Both the position numbers and the translations under genes were made by a program. Below the pieces are notes generated by a model. The model saw only the letters and a list, made by a program, of their open reading frames with translations. It made no database searches and was not told the DNA's origin. From Phoma sp. XZ068 (lineage: Eukaryota > Ascomycota > Dothideomycetes > Pleosporales > Didymellaceae), in the NCBI GenBank assembly GCA_004835665.1, contig RBKR01000005.1:1-64000 (forward strand): a stretch of DNA of 64,000 nt, read 5' to 3'. Position 1 is the first letter of the stretch. Each line of letters begins with the position of its first letter. Positions 42,809 through 54,338 of the stretch are shown here, piece after piece.

Positions 42809-43169
42809 TATAGATAATATTAAATAGTATTTCTATATAAGTATAACTTAAAACAATATATCTAAATTTCTAAAACCTTACCTAAAAAGAGAGTTACTTT
42901 TTACTCTATTATTACTATAAGTAGGTAGCTAGTTAGTATAGTTTAGTATAGTAATATAGTAGGTATAGACTAACTTTTAGTAGTAATTTATATAAAAGTT
43001 TAGTAGCTACTACTCTTAATTATTCTACTACTATACTAGCTACTACCCTATATATTAATTAACTACCTTTTATACTAATTACCTACTTCCTTAGTTAGTT
43101 AGCTACCTTCTTAGTTAATTATCTACCTCCTAAATTAGTTACCTGCCTTCTAAATTAATTATCTACCTT

Positions 43170-44858
43170 ATAGGTTAGTTAACTATATTATATAAGGCTG
43201 CTAAGTAGTTTAATAGGGGTATATATAGCTTTTCTTTTATAAGTAAGCTTAGTATTATAGACAAGTATAGGTATAATCTACTAAATAAAGACTATATAAA
43301 GCTCTTCTTCTACTAGGTAATAGTTCTAAGCTTAAAGTATAGTAGCTACTATAGACCTTATAGTATAGGCTAGCTAGTCCTAACTAAAGACACTAATAGT
43401 ATATATAAGCTAGTTTTTATTACCTACTTTCTCCTCTCTACTATCTAGTTATTATATAAATTACTACTAGAGGGGGCTCTATCTAATAAGGCCTAGAATT
43501 ACCTTATCTATATAGCCTAGTTACTTATAAAAGGTATAGGGGAAGCACTACTATTTATATAAAAGCTATCTACTTCTTCTACTAATTATAGAAAGTAGCT
43601 AACTTCTTCTTTATATATATTACTACTAAAGTATATATATATAGAACCTATAGAAATGCCTCTAAGCAGCCCTTAGTAGTTAGAGTATAGTAAATAGTTT
43701 ATATAGCGCACTACTAGTATTACTAATAATAACTACTATACTAAGTAAGTATATATAAGGAAACTAGATAATACTTACTATAAAAACTAGCTTAGTCTTA
43801 GCTTAAGAGAGCTAGGTAGTAAGGTATTCTCTATAAAGTATATAGTATATACTTCTATCTTATAATAAGATAAGGCTCTTATTATATAGATTATTAAATA
43901 GCCTATTATAGAGTATACTAACTTCTATAGTACTACCTAGGTACCCTATACTAAGGCTTATAAGCTTCTAGAGAAGGTATATATACTAGGTAACCTATCT
44001 TCTTACTACTATACTGCCTAGTTCCTATAGACCTAGTAGGAGTATAGTTTACCCTTTAGAGGTAGAGTTGCTATATAGTATAATATACTTTACTACTTAT
44101 AGTAAGGGCATAATATACCTCTATTATAGTCTACCTACTCTAGTATAATAGATAGAGAGTTCTACCTAGCTTAGGATAGGTATAGGCGCTATATAGGTAT
44201 ACTAGCTACTATAAATATTAAGTATAGGTAGGCTAAAGTACTACTAGGCAAGGTATATACTAACAAGATCCTTTAGATCTAGGAGGATAACTATATAATT
44301 AGTAGTAGTAGTAGTAGATTATATAGCTATAATAGTAAGGGGCAGGTCTATACTAAGGCTATTATAGCCCTACTAGTACTTATTAACCTATATACTACTC
44401 TTAAGAATAGAGAGGCCTTCTATAAATACCTAATAGTAGCTATATACTAGTATAGAGTTACTAAGAGATTAGGCTAGAGTATACTTATACTTATACTATA
44501 TAATAAGATTACAAGCTCCTAGATTAAGTCTATAGTCTATACCTAGGGCCTAGATACCTAGATTAAACTAGTAAAGAAGATCTACCTAGATATCTACGCT
44601 GCAAGTAAGGTGCTTAAGAACTAGCTAGAGCTAGAAGGTATTACTAGATATCTTATTAGTAAAAAAGAGATACTAAGTATTAAGGTAGACGCACTAATAG
44701 CAAGCTATATAATTAAAGAGATTCTTAATAGTAAAGAGGATAATAATAGTATTATTAAGCTATTATAGGTATATATAAGCCTAGTAAGCTCTATTATAGA
44801 TATACTACTATACTAGATAATACTACTAAAGTTATTCTACTCTATAGATAAAGTATAA
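43170..44858 (+). pseudogene. RIPed copy of the 562-aa TLH-partner gene
   Basis: 1689 bp, exactly the length of 13,465-15,153, aligning without gaps. The ATG has become ATA (43,170-43,172), the TGA stop is now TAA (44,856-44,858), and many Gln, Trp and Arg codons are stops. All differences I checked are C-to-T or G-to-A. This is the clearest proof in the window that the AT-rich DNA is RIPed rather than natively AT-rich. Confidence 0.93.
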
Positions 44859-44984
44859 TATTCCTCTAGTATAGGTTACTTACTATATAGATATATAATA
44901 TTAGTAGGCTTCTTATATTTAAAAATTCTTACTATAGGTATTATATTTTTATAGTAGTTATAGCTTTATATTAGTTTAGTATAA

Positions 44985-44986
44985 TA
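44985..44986. other. Empty insertion site of the family C pogo element
   Basis: The RIPed unit reads straight from the sequence matching 15,270-15,281 into that matching 17,429-17,440 with one TA, where the un-RIPed unit carries the 2145-bp transposon between two TAs. Confidence 0.93.
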
Positions 44987-45902
44987 ATAGTTAAACCTCT
45001 ACCTTACTAAAACTATACTAATAATATTATATAGTGCTTCTATATAAATATAATATAAAACTCTAATTCTAAGTATACTAATTAAATCTATAAGTATAGC
45101 TTAGGGTCTAATAACTTTTTATATTAAGTTACTACTTTTTATAACTCTAACTAATTTCTTTAAGATTTTAAAATTAGTAATACCTTTATTATTTAGAATA
45201 CTTAGACCTCTAGAAAATCTATAGAACTATTACTATTTATCTTAAAAAAGTTAGTATTTAGTAAAGATACTAAAGTATATATTAGCTATAAAGTTAAGAA
45301 CTATATAAGTAACTAGGTACTACTTAATACCTCTATAGGTAAATCCTAGGCTACTTAGAAAGTAGCAGATACTATTAATATTAAAGTAGACCTAGCTAGT
45401 ATAGTCCTTCTAGCTAGCCTAATACTATATCTCTAGGTATAGATTATAAAGTAAGTAATTCTCTAGCCTACTATTACCCTCTAGATATACTAATAAGTAG
45501 ACACCCTTAAATATAGCCTTAAGATTAAGGTAATTAGTTATAGTATAAGGAGCTATAAGTCCTAGTACTCTAAGTATATCTAGTAGTAGTATACCTCTAG
45601 TAAATATTCTAATAAGTAAGCTAGTAATCTGCCTAAAGAATAAGTAGGCTAAGTAGATATTAGGGTACTAATAGTGCTTAATATAGTACTATTAAGCTAT
45701 AATATACTCTTTAAAAGTATAGCCTTAAAAGTACTAAAGTTATTTAGCAAGAGTATAGGTAGTTTAATTAGTTAAAGGAGAAGCTAGTTAAGAAGAAGCT
45801 AGTTAAGAAGAAGCTAGTTAAGAAAAAGCTAGTAGAGAGGAAGCTAGTAATACTAGAGGTAAAAAGGAGTCTTTAGAGAAAAAGGGTATAAAAGAGCTAT
45901 AA

Positions 45903-45983
45903 TCTTCTTCTTTTTCTTTTTCTTCTTCTTCTTCTTCTTCTTTCTCTTTTTCTTCCTCTTTCTCTTCTTTTTTTTCTTTTTTA
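45903..45983. repeat. CTT-rich polypyrimidine tract
   Basis: About 80 bp of uninterrupted C/T on the plus strand, mainly CTT and TCTTT units. CpT contexts are poor RIP targets, which may explain its survival. Confidence 0.85.
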
Positions 45984-46404
45984 GTAATATAGCTCTTCTC
46001 TTCTAGAGGGGCTAATACTATAAAGTCTATACTAGCCTAAAGGCCTATATTATTAAGAGTAGCTATAGGGGTACCTAGTAGAGTAGAAGGGTAGTATATA
46101 ATCTTAGCAGGTAGAGGAAGCTACCTACTATATAGGTATTACTACCTCTATAGGTACTTTATAGCCTCTTTAGCCTTCTTCTAGCTAGTATACTTTCTTA
46201 GCCTGCTAGTAGTAAAAGATATACTAGTAGTATAGGTAGAGGTAGAGGTAGATAAAGATAAGATAAAAGAGGAGAAGAGAAAGAATAGATAGTAATAGAA
46301 GTAGATAGGTATAGGTAATAGTATAGTATAGAAGAGGGAGGGAGTAGAAAAAGAGGGGGAGAGTATATAGTATTATAGTAGGTAGGGTATAGTAGAAGTA
46401 GTAT

Positions 46405-46496
46405 ATTTAAGTTACTACTAATCTATTATATAACTACTAATTTATTATATAGTTGCTAATCTATTATATAACTACTACTAATTTATTATATAGTTA
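46405..46496. repeat. RIPed ~20-bp tandem repeat (ACTACTAATYTATTATATA)
   Basis: Four to five units of a 19-23 bp AT-rich repeat immediately left of the target duplication of Gypsy element 2. Confidence 0.75.
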
Positions 46497-46501
46497 CTTA
46501 G

Positions 46502-47080
46502 TATTATAACTTAATAAAAATAGATATCTAAGTAACCTAGCTAATAGGAATAGCTAGCTACTTAATCTAGCTAGACTAATTAGACCTACTAGTATAGAGG
46601 TATCCCTAATAATTTAACTAGTAGATAAAGTAGTAGTACTTACTCCTTAGCAAGTAAGTAACTAAAAGAAAGCCTATAGCCTAATTTACTTATCCTATAG
46701 AATAGGTACTATAGAGTATATTAACTAAAAGCTATATAGCTCCTAATTTACTTAAATAGTACTACCTTCTTAAATACTATATTTAAGAAGAGAGTACTAT
46801 AGCTATAGATAAATACCTCTAGATACTATCCTTAGAATAGTATATTTAACTTAATAATCTACTATATATTGCATTCTTATTAACCCTTAGTAATAGCTAG
46901 CTATTATCCTATACCCTTAAGTAACCTATCTATATATTAGAGTTTGCTCTAGTATACTACTTAATAATAGTAAGCTATTATTCTATACCTTCTAGTAACC
47001 TATCCTACCTCTGCCTATACCTATCTCTAAGAACTAATAAAATAATATATTATAAGCTTTACTTAGGTATAACTTTAATA
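46502..47080 (+). repeat. 5' LTR of Gypsy element 2
   Basis: 579 bp, matching the right LTR apart from C/T and G/A differences. Confidence 0.93.
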
Positions 47081-48119
47081 CTTTAAATACTCTAAGATAA
47101 GTATATCTCTAGAGAATATAGAGGACACTCTAAGTTATTCCTAACCTAGCAAGATAGATATACTAAACACTAATACTCTAGCCTAGAGTATACTTAGTGT
47201 TAATAAGCTAAATATCTTCTATAGAGAGTAATATAAGCTAGATAACTAGCTTATATAGTAGGACCTCTTCTTTCTCTTCTAAGGAAGTAAGGTACTAAGT
47301 AAGTAACAAGTTACTCTTATAGCTAGCTATATATATAGAACTATATTCTAATAGATTAAGCTATTTATCTAATAGTATAATTAAGGTAAAATAATAGAGG
47401 AGGAAAATAGCTAGATAAGGGATTTTAACAGCTTTAAGGACAGAATCTGTCCTATTTTTAGAATCTATAATAAATTAGCTATTATATAATAAAATATCTA
47501 ATATATCTAATAGACTAAGTCTACTACTAACTATACTACTAAGTTCTAGTAACTTACTATACTTATAGGCTAGAATAACCTAGTGTTAATAATAATATTC
47601 TAACAAGGCCTTAAGCCTTAAGTTAAGAAAAAGCTAATACGCACTAGTGCTAGTATTAATACCCTAGACAACCTAGTATATACTATAATTAATATTAATA
47701 ATTAGCTCTATAAACTTAAATAAGAACTCTAAAATAACTCTAGAGCCTAGATACCTATATACCCTACTTAACTACTATAAGGAACCTAGCGTAGCTATAC
47801 ACTAAGGTATAATAATTAAGAGAGATATTACTAGCTAAATATAGGGCACTATATCTATAGTAATATACAAGCTAAATACTATAGACTAGAAGCTATAGAC
47901 CTATTAAACCTAAACAAGGGACTATAGTAGGAATAAACTAGTAAGATAAGTAAGCTACTAATATATTACTTATATAACAAGCTAGAACACTATATATATA
48001 ACTATTAAATAAGGAACAAGGTATATTAGCAGGTTAATATATTTACTAGCCCTAGCTAGGAATAAGCTGTTAATACTATCCTAGAAGATATACTACTATA
48101 ACTCCCTATCTAGCTAAAT

Positions 48120-51100
48120 AGAGTTAGAGTAACTATACTCTTAGACTTAGGTACTTAAGGAAACTATATATTCTATATAGTAATTAAATAAGCTAAGATT
48201 AGAGTATACTCTAAGAACTAGCTATACCTACTTAGAGTAGTAAATAGTAAGCTAATACTAGGAGAGGACACTATTATATACAAGGTAGTAGATATACCCC
48301 TCTAGGTACTTAACTATAGAGAATAGATTAATCTAGACATACTTAGAACAGCTACCTATAATATTATTCTAGGTCTCCTATAGCTATAGAAGCACAACTT
48401 ATATATTAACTAGATAATATAATAGATCTTATTAGATAACTATAGCTACAGCACTACTAAAGAATAAGTAGAAATAATAGTATACTATTTATTTAATAAA
48501 CACTAATATAGCGCTACTATACCTAATTCTATATAGTATATAATATAGCTAGTAGATAAGAAAGAGATTAGTGCTATCTCCTTAAGTAATAAGATATACT
48601 AAGATAGGGCAGTTAACTCTACCTATAGTAAATAATATACTATATAAGGGGTAAGAGAATAGAAAATAGCTAGTGCACCTCCTAATATCCTAGATAAATA
48701 TAGCAACTACTAAGAACTATTCTATAATAAGAAAATAATTAAGGCACTACTATAGTATAAACTATAAGATTATAAAATTTAATTAGAAGAGGGAAAGGCA
48801 CTAATATTTAGACTAATATATTAACTCTTAGAATAGGAACTAATAGTACTCTATAAATATATTAATAAGAACCTTAAGAAAGGTATAATCTGTTTATTAG
48901 AGTCCCTAGCTAGCTATCCTATTATATTTATACTAAAGAAGGATAGCAGCCTATAGCTATATATTAATTATTAGAAATTAAATAATATTATAATAAAAAA
49001 TAGGTACCTGTTACCTAATATATTAGAGTTATAGGATTAACTTACTAGAGTATAGTTCTTTACAGTGCTTAATCTGCAAGGAGTATATAACCTAATATAA
49101 ATAAAGAAAGGAGAGGAGTAGAAAATAGTATTCTATACCTACTATAGCTACTATAAGTACCTTGTTATACTATTTAGGCTAATAAACACTCTAGCTATAT
49201 ACTAGGCACTTATTAATAATATACTCTAAGCCTACCTAGATTAAATAGTAGTAGCTTACCTAGATAATATTCTTATCTACTTAACTATAATAAAGGAGCA
49301 TATCTAGTATATTAGACAAGTACTAGAATACTTATAGCAGGCTAACCTATAGCTTAAACTAGAGAAGTATAAATAGTATAAGAATAAACTAGAATTTCTA
49401 GGGTTTATAGTAGGCTATAATAGAGTAAAGATAAGCTAGAGCAAGATATAGGTTATAAAAGACTAGCTAATACTAATAATAGTTAAGAGAATCTAGGAAT
49501 TTCTTAGATTTATTAACTTTAACTAATATTTTATTAAGGACTACTTAACTAAGGCCCTACTACTTACTATATTAACTTAAAAGGATACCTTATTTATCTA
49601 GAATTAATAGCAGAGCAATGCGTTTAAGTTGCTTAAATAGGCATATATTAAACTACCTACCCTAGTAATATTCTAAAGTTATAAGCCCCTATAGATTAAG
49701 ACTAATATATTAGATCTAGTACTTAAGGCGTGTGCTATATAGGAATAATATAGTAGATAGCACCCTATTACCTACTACTTAAGAAAGTTTTCTAGACTAG
49801 AAGAATAGTATAATATATATAATAAGGAGCTGCTAGTAATAGTATTAGCTCTATAATACTAGTAGATCTATATAGAGAGCTGTTCTAATCTAATAGTATA
49901 TATAGACTATAAGAACCTAGTATATTTTACTATAACTAAGGCACTTAATTAATAGCAGGTTTAATAGTTAGAGCTCCTAAGATAGTATAAGTTTAGAATA
50001 GTATACACTCTAGGTAAGGATAATAGCTAGGTAGATATACTAAGTAGATAATATAATATTATAGGGATAAAGATATTAAATAACTATATAATTCTAGGAT
50101 TTAATATAGATAGATTAATAGGGCCCTTATAATAGCTAAATAGGATACTCTAGATCTAGCAGAAGCAACCTATTCTATCTAGGGTACTATTAGAACTAAA
50201 GAAGGAAGTAATAAGTAGTTACTATAATAACCTTCTCTATAGACATCTAGAAATTATATAAATAATTAAACTAATATAACAATACTACTACTTTAATAAT
50301 ATAAAGAATAAGGTAATAGAGTTTATTAAATACTATATTTGCTGTTAGTAAGATAAATATAGTATATATATAAAGTATAAACTACTATAGTTAATACCCC
50401 TACTAAGAGCACTATAGATAAACATTATTATAGATTTTATTATATAATTACCTGCCTCTAAGGACCTAGTAATAGGCTACTATTATAATACTATCTTTAT
50501 TATTATTAATTAATTTACTAAGTATACTAAAATAATACTATTCTATTATAACTATACTATAGAGTAGCTTGCATAGGTGTTCCTTAATAGAGTAGTTTGC
50601 TACTATAGTATACCTAAGTTAATAATTAGTAATAGAGATAAATTATTTATATTAAACTACTAGATAATACTCCTTGCAGCAATTAGTACTAAGAAAAAAC
50701 TATTAATAGTATACTACCTAGAAATAGACAGCTAGATAGAGTAGACAAACTAAACTATAGAAATATTCCTTAGAATATATAGTAACTAGTAATAAGACAA
50801 CTAGGTCTTGCTATTACTAATAGTATAGATAGTATATAATAACAAGCTATCTAAATTAACTAGAACAATACTATTTTTTGCTAACTATAGTTAACACTCT
50901 AACCTCTTTACCTAGTTACTTAATAGTACTATTAACTTAGACTTAGTATTAAGCCTAATAGAAATAATTAAGAAGGTATATAGTATATTAGCTAAAATAT
51001 TAAGTAAGATATAAAAGTAAACTAGCTCCTATACTAATAAGAGACAGAAATAGGGTCCTATACTAAGGAAGGGAGATAAGGTATATCTTTATATAAAAAA

Positions 51101-51300
51101 CCTAAGAATAAGATAACTAACTAAGAAACTAGACTATATTAAGGTTAGACTATTTTTTATATCTAAACAAGTTAGCTCTATAAACTACTATCTTAACCTT
51201 CTAAAGGATATAAAGATATACCTAGTATTCTATATATTACTACTAGAACTAGCTAACTAATTAACTTTAATCTAGAGAGATTTCTACTATTAAGTATAAG
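48120..51300 (+). pseudogene. RIPed Gypsy pol gene (element 2)
   Basis: Relics can be read in the plus strand. A protease-like LLDLGT stands near 48,150. Reverse transcriptase has FFTVLNLQGVYN near 49,060 and the active site VVAYLDNILIY at 49,248-49,280, where the second Asp of YLDD has become Asn. RNase H reads YYLRKFSRLEE and YNIYNKELL near 49,780-49,840. Integrase shows INIIIDFI..LPASK near 50,420 and ISNRDKLF near 50,630. In-frame stops replace many Trp, Gln and Arg codons. Confidence 0.87.
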
Positions 51301-51936
51301 AGGAGATAGAGTAGGAAGTAGAAAAGATACTATAACACTAGGTAATAGATAGGGAGGAATACCTAGTAAAATAGTTAGGATACCTAGACTCTAAGAACAC
51401 GTAGGAGCTAGTTATAAACCTTATAAACTATTATAAGTTACTTTACTTATTCTAGAACTTATAAATAGGTTATTAACCTAGGACTAGAAGTTAGCTATAA
51501 CAGTATCTTCTCTAGTATACTTGCTTTCTAATATATCTGCTAAATATATAGCCTTCTATTTTACTTATTTATTAACCTATATAAGTAATCTCTTATTTTA
51601 TAGTAATTAAGTAAGTATAGTAAGAAGTGTTGCTCTATTATTATTTACCTTTACCTAAAGTTTATCTCTAGTTTAATCTAATAACTTCTATAAGAAGTTT
51701 ATATAGAAATATCCTGCCTAGATATATATAGTATACTTATAGTTATCTAAAAGAATAAAATAGTTAATACTAGAAAAGAAATATTAATTATAGGGGACTA
51801 ATACTATATTATTTTAATAGTAGATCTTAGTGTACAGATAAGAGCGCCTATTAGTAGAAGATATAATAGATATAGCTAGCTATTATAAATAGGACCTTAT
51901 AAGGATTTAGGGTAAATCTAAAGAGAGAGAAAATAG

Positions 51937-52515
51937 TATTATAACTTAATAAAAATAGATACCTAAGTAACCTAGCTAATAAGAATAGCTAGCTACTTAA
52001 TCTAGCTAGACTAATTAGACCTGCTAGTATAGAGGTATCCCTAATAATTTAACTAGCAGATAAAGTAGTAGTACTTACTTTTTAGCAAGTAAGTAACTAA
52101 AAAAAAGCCTATAGCCTAATTTACTTATTCTATAGAACAGGTACTATAGAGTATATTAACTAAGAGCTATATAGCTCCTAATTTGCTTAAATAGTACTAC
52201 CCTCTTAAATACTATATTTAAGGAGAGAGTACTATAGCTATAAATAAATACCTCTAGACACTATCCTTAGGATAGTATATTTAACTTAATAATCTACTAT
52301 ATATTGCGTTCTTATTAACCTCTAGTAACAGCTAGCTGTTATCCTATACCCTTAAGTAACCTATCTATATATTAGAGTTTACTCTAGCATACTACTTAAT
52401 AATAGTAAGCTATTATCCTATACCTTTTAGTAACCTATCCTACTTCTACCTGTACCTATCTCTAAGAACTAATAGAATAATATATTATAAGCTTTACTTA
52501 GATATAACTTTAACA
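51937..52515 (+). repeat. 3' LTR of Gypsy element 2
   Basis: 579 bp. It retains an un-mutated TAACA end, followed by the CTTAG duplication. Confidence 0.93.
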
Positions 52516-52520
52516 CTTAG

Positions 52521-54033
52521 TTACTTAGTAAAACTTACCTTATCCTCTAGGTCCCTAACTTTAACCTAGATTATTTCTACTACTATATAGTAGGGAGGCA
52601 AGTATAGAGTAGTACTCTACTTCTAGAGTATAGCTACTCTATATAGGGTAGAGAAGAAGCTCTTTTTTTCCCTTAACCTTTAGTAGCTTTTTAACTTTTA
52701 TTAAACCTCTAAACTAATACTTTAAGTTAAATATAGTATTATAAGCCTATAAATATAAAAGAAAAAGCTATAAAATAATAGAATAGATAGTCTTTAGTAA
52801 GTTTTATATAGAATATATACTATAAGTAGTATAGTTTAAGAGTATAATTAGAGGTTAAAGATATAAATATTTACCTCTTATAGTAGGCCTAATTTAGTTA
52901 TATAACTCTAATACTATACCTATTTTAATAATATTTAGACCTAAATATTAGTATTATATTAATTAGGCTTAATAGGCTAGATAAATAAGATTTTAATTTT
53001 TAAAGAACTTTAACTAGCCTATCTACTTAAACTAGCCTATCTTATCTATTTTTATAGCCTCTTCTAGTATTTATAGCTCTTTCTTAACTTCTTATTATAT
53101 TAGTTTATACTTAGTAAGCTACCTCTAAACTATAACTTTAATATTATTATTTAGAGTATTTTTAGCTATAGCTAAATTAATAATAAAGTATTACTATAAA
53201 TCCCCTATATAGAAAAAGCTCTATACTTTTATAGTATAATAAAGTATATCTTTTTCTTCTAGCTAAGCTTACTAGTAATCTTTCTTATAGTATATATATA
53301 TTATATTCTTATTAATAGTAATAAAGCTATATATCTTATACTATAGCCTATCTAGTAGTTTCCTAAGCTCTTCTATTAGTTATACTAGCTTATCTAGAAG
53401 CTTAATATCTACTATATTAATTAGTATAAATTAATTAAAGTATTTAATAACTTATTTTTAAGTTATAGTAGGCATGCTATAATACTATAAGAAATATATA
53501 TTAAAATTATTAATAGTAGTATAATACTCCCTATATACTAAAATACTAAACTCTTATAAAAAGTAAAGAATTTTATTATAATTATTAAGTAATACTTATA
53601 AGCCTTTTTTATAGTATTATATACTACTACTTATTATATTAACTTACTCTTATAGTATTAATAAATAGCTATTCTATACTAGCTCTATTATAAACTCTAA
53701 GTTAACTTTAAGTAAACTCTAACTTTACTATATTAGTAGATCTATAATTTATTATAAATAATACTACTAGTATAATATTTAGATATATATAAGAAGACTT
53801 TATATAAGTAAAATTATTATATAGTACTTTATTTTTAATAAGTTAAGTATATAAAGTTTAATAAGTTGCCTCCTTAATTTTAGTATAAAACCCTAATACT
53901 AAGTAATATTAAGCTAATTTTACTATAAAAAGGGCCTCTTTTATTACCTTATAGTAGATAGGCCTAGTACTTTAGAAATTTTATAACTTAGAATTAAAAT
54001 AATATATTTTATAAGTAACTTACTTATTATTAA
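52521..54033. other. RIPed AT-rich DNA, unassigned
   Basis: No open frame and no recognised relic. It is the right flank of Gypsy element 2. RIP-like composition continues to about 54,180. Confidence 0.6.
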
Positions 54034-54165
54034 CTATAGTTATTATAGTATTTTACTAGGTATCTATACTATACTAGTCTCTTCTATACTAGTACTTATT
54101 CTAGAAAACTAACCTTAGAAGTATTTATAAGCTTTGCTTAGTCTATAACCTTAATAGGTATCTCT
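54034..54165 (-). repeat. Fragment related to the interior of Gypsy element 1
   Basis: About 130 bp, matching 31,510-31,630 of Gypsy element 1 in reverse complement with few differences (for example AAGCTTATAAATACTTCTAA in both). It lies at the inner edge of the RIPed block. Either a broken second copy of the element or a small repeat shared by both places. Confidence 0.75.
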
Positions 54166-54202
54166 AGCCTACTTGTGCCTCTATTGCTCTAAGGGCTAAC
54201 AG

Positions 54203-54240
54203 CCGGTCTATAGCCGGTCTGTGTCCCGGTTCATCCCGGT
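54203..54240. promoter_or_regulatory. CCGGT cluster upstream of the acyltransferase gene
   Basis: Four CCGGT motifs (54,203, 54,214, 54,226 and 54,236) arranged as AGCCGGTCT twice and CCCGGTT twice, about 100-136 bp before the ATG. CGG-type half-sites are what Zn2Cys6 proteins bind. The binding is inferred. Confidence 0.5.
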
Positions 54241-54338
54241 TTAATACTATACTGGTGCTTAGTTATAAGAGCCACATGCGCAAAGAGAACAGCTCTAATC
54301 TACTAACATTCTCTAAGTTCTTGAGCAAGGAGTCGCCA

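Larger units (their letters stand above)
40729..43169. repeat. RIPed copy of the unit 2 intergenic region, interrupted by pogo B copy 2
   Basis: Aligns with 12,901-13,464. The left part, 40,729-40,959, equals 12,901-13,131 in length. After the transposon the match resumes at 42,811. The 20-bp minisatellite in front of the partner gene has about five units here against four in the un-RIPed copy. Confidence 0.85.
45256..46496. other. RIPed DNA of unknown origin beyond TLH unit 3
   Basis: The alignment with the un-RIPed unit ends at about 45,255. What follows is AT-rich and without open frames. It includes an AAGCTAGTTAAGAAG repeat (45,780-45,840), a CTT-rich run and a tandem array, both listed separately. 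No gene family recognised. Confidence 0.6.
46502..52515 (+). mobile_element. RIPed Ty3/Gypsy LTR retrotransposon 2
   Basis: 6014 bp, with two LTRs of exactly 579 bp (46,502-47,080 and 51,937-52,515) and a perfect 5-bp duplication CTTAG (46,497-46,501 and 52,516-52,520). LTR ends are TATTA...TAATA and TATTA...TAACA, that is TGTTA...TAACA before RIP. A purine tract AAAGAGAGAGAAAATAG precedes the right LTR, so the element points rightward. Protease, reverse transcriptase, RNase H and integrase relics follow in that order, the Ty3/Gypsy arrangement. Confidence 0.95.

Noticed and set aside
17698..54180. AT-rich block as a centromere
   Set aside because: It begins 18 kb from the telomere, and its identifiable parts are RIPed subtelomeric units and Gypsy elements. 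RIPed subtelomere explains it without a centromere.
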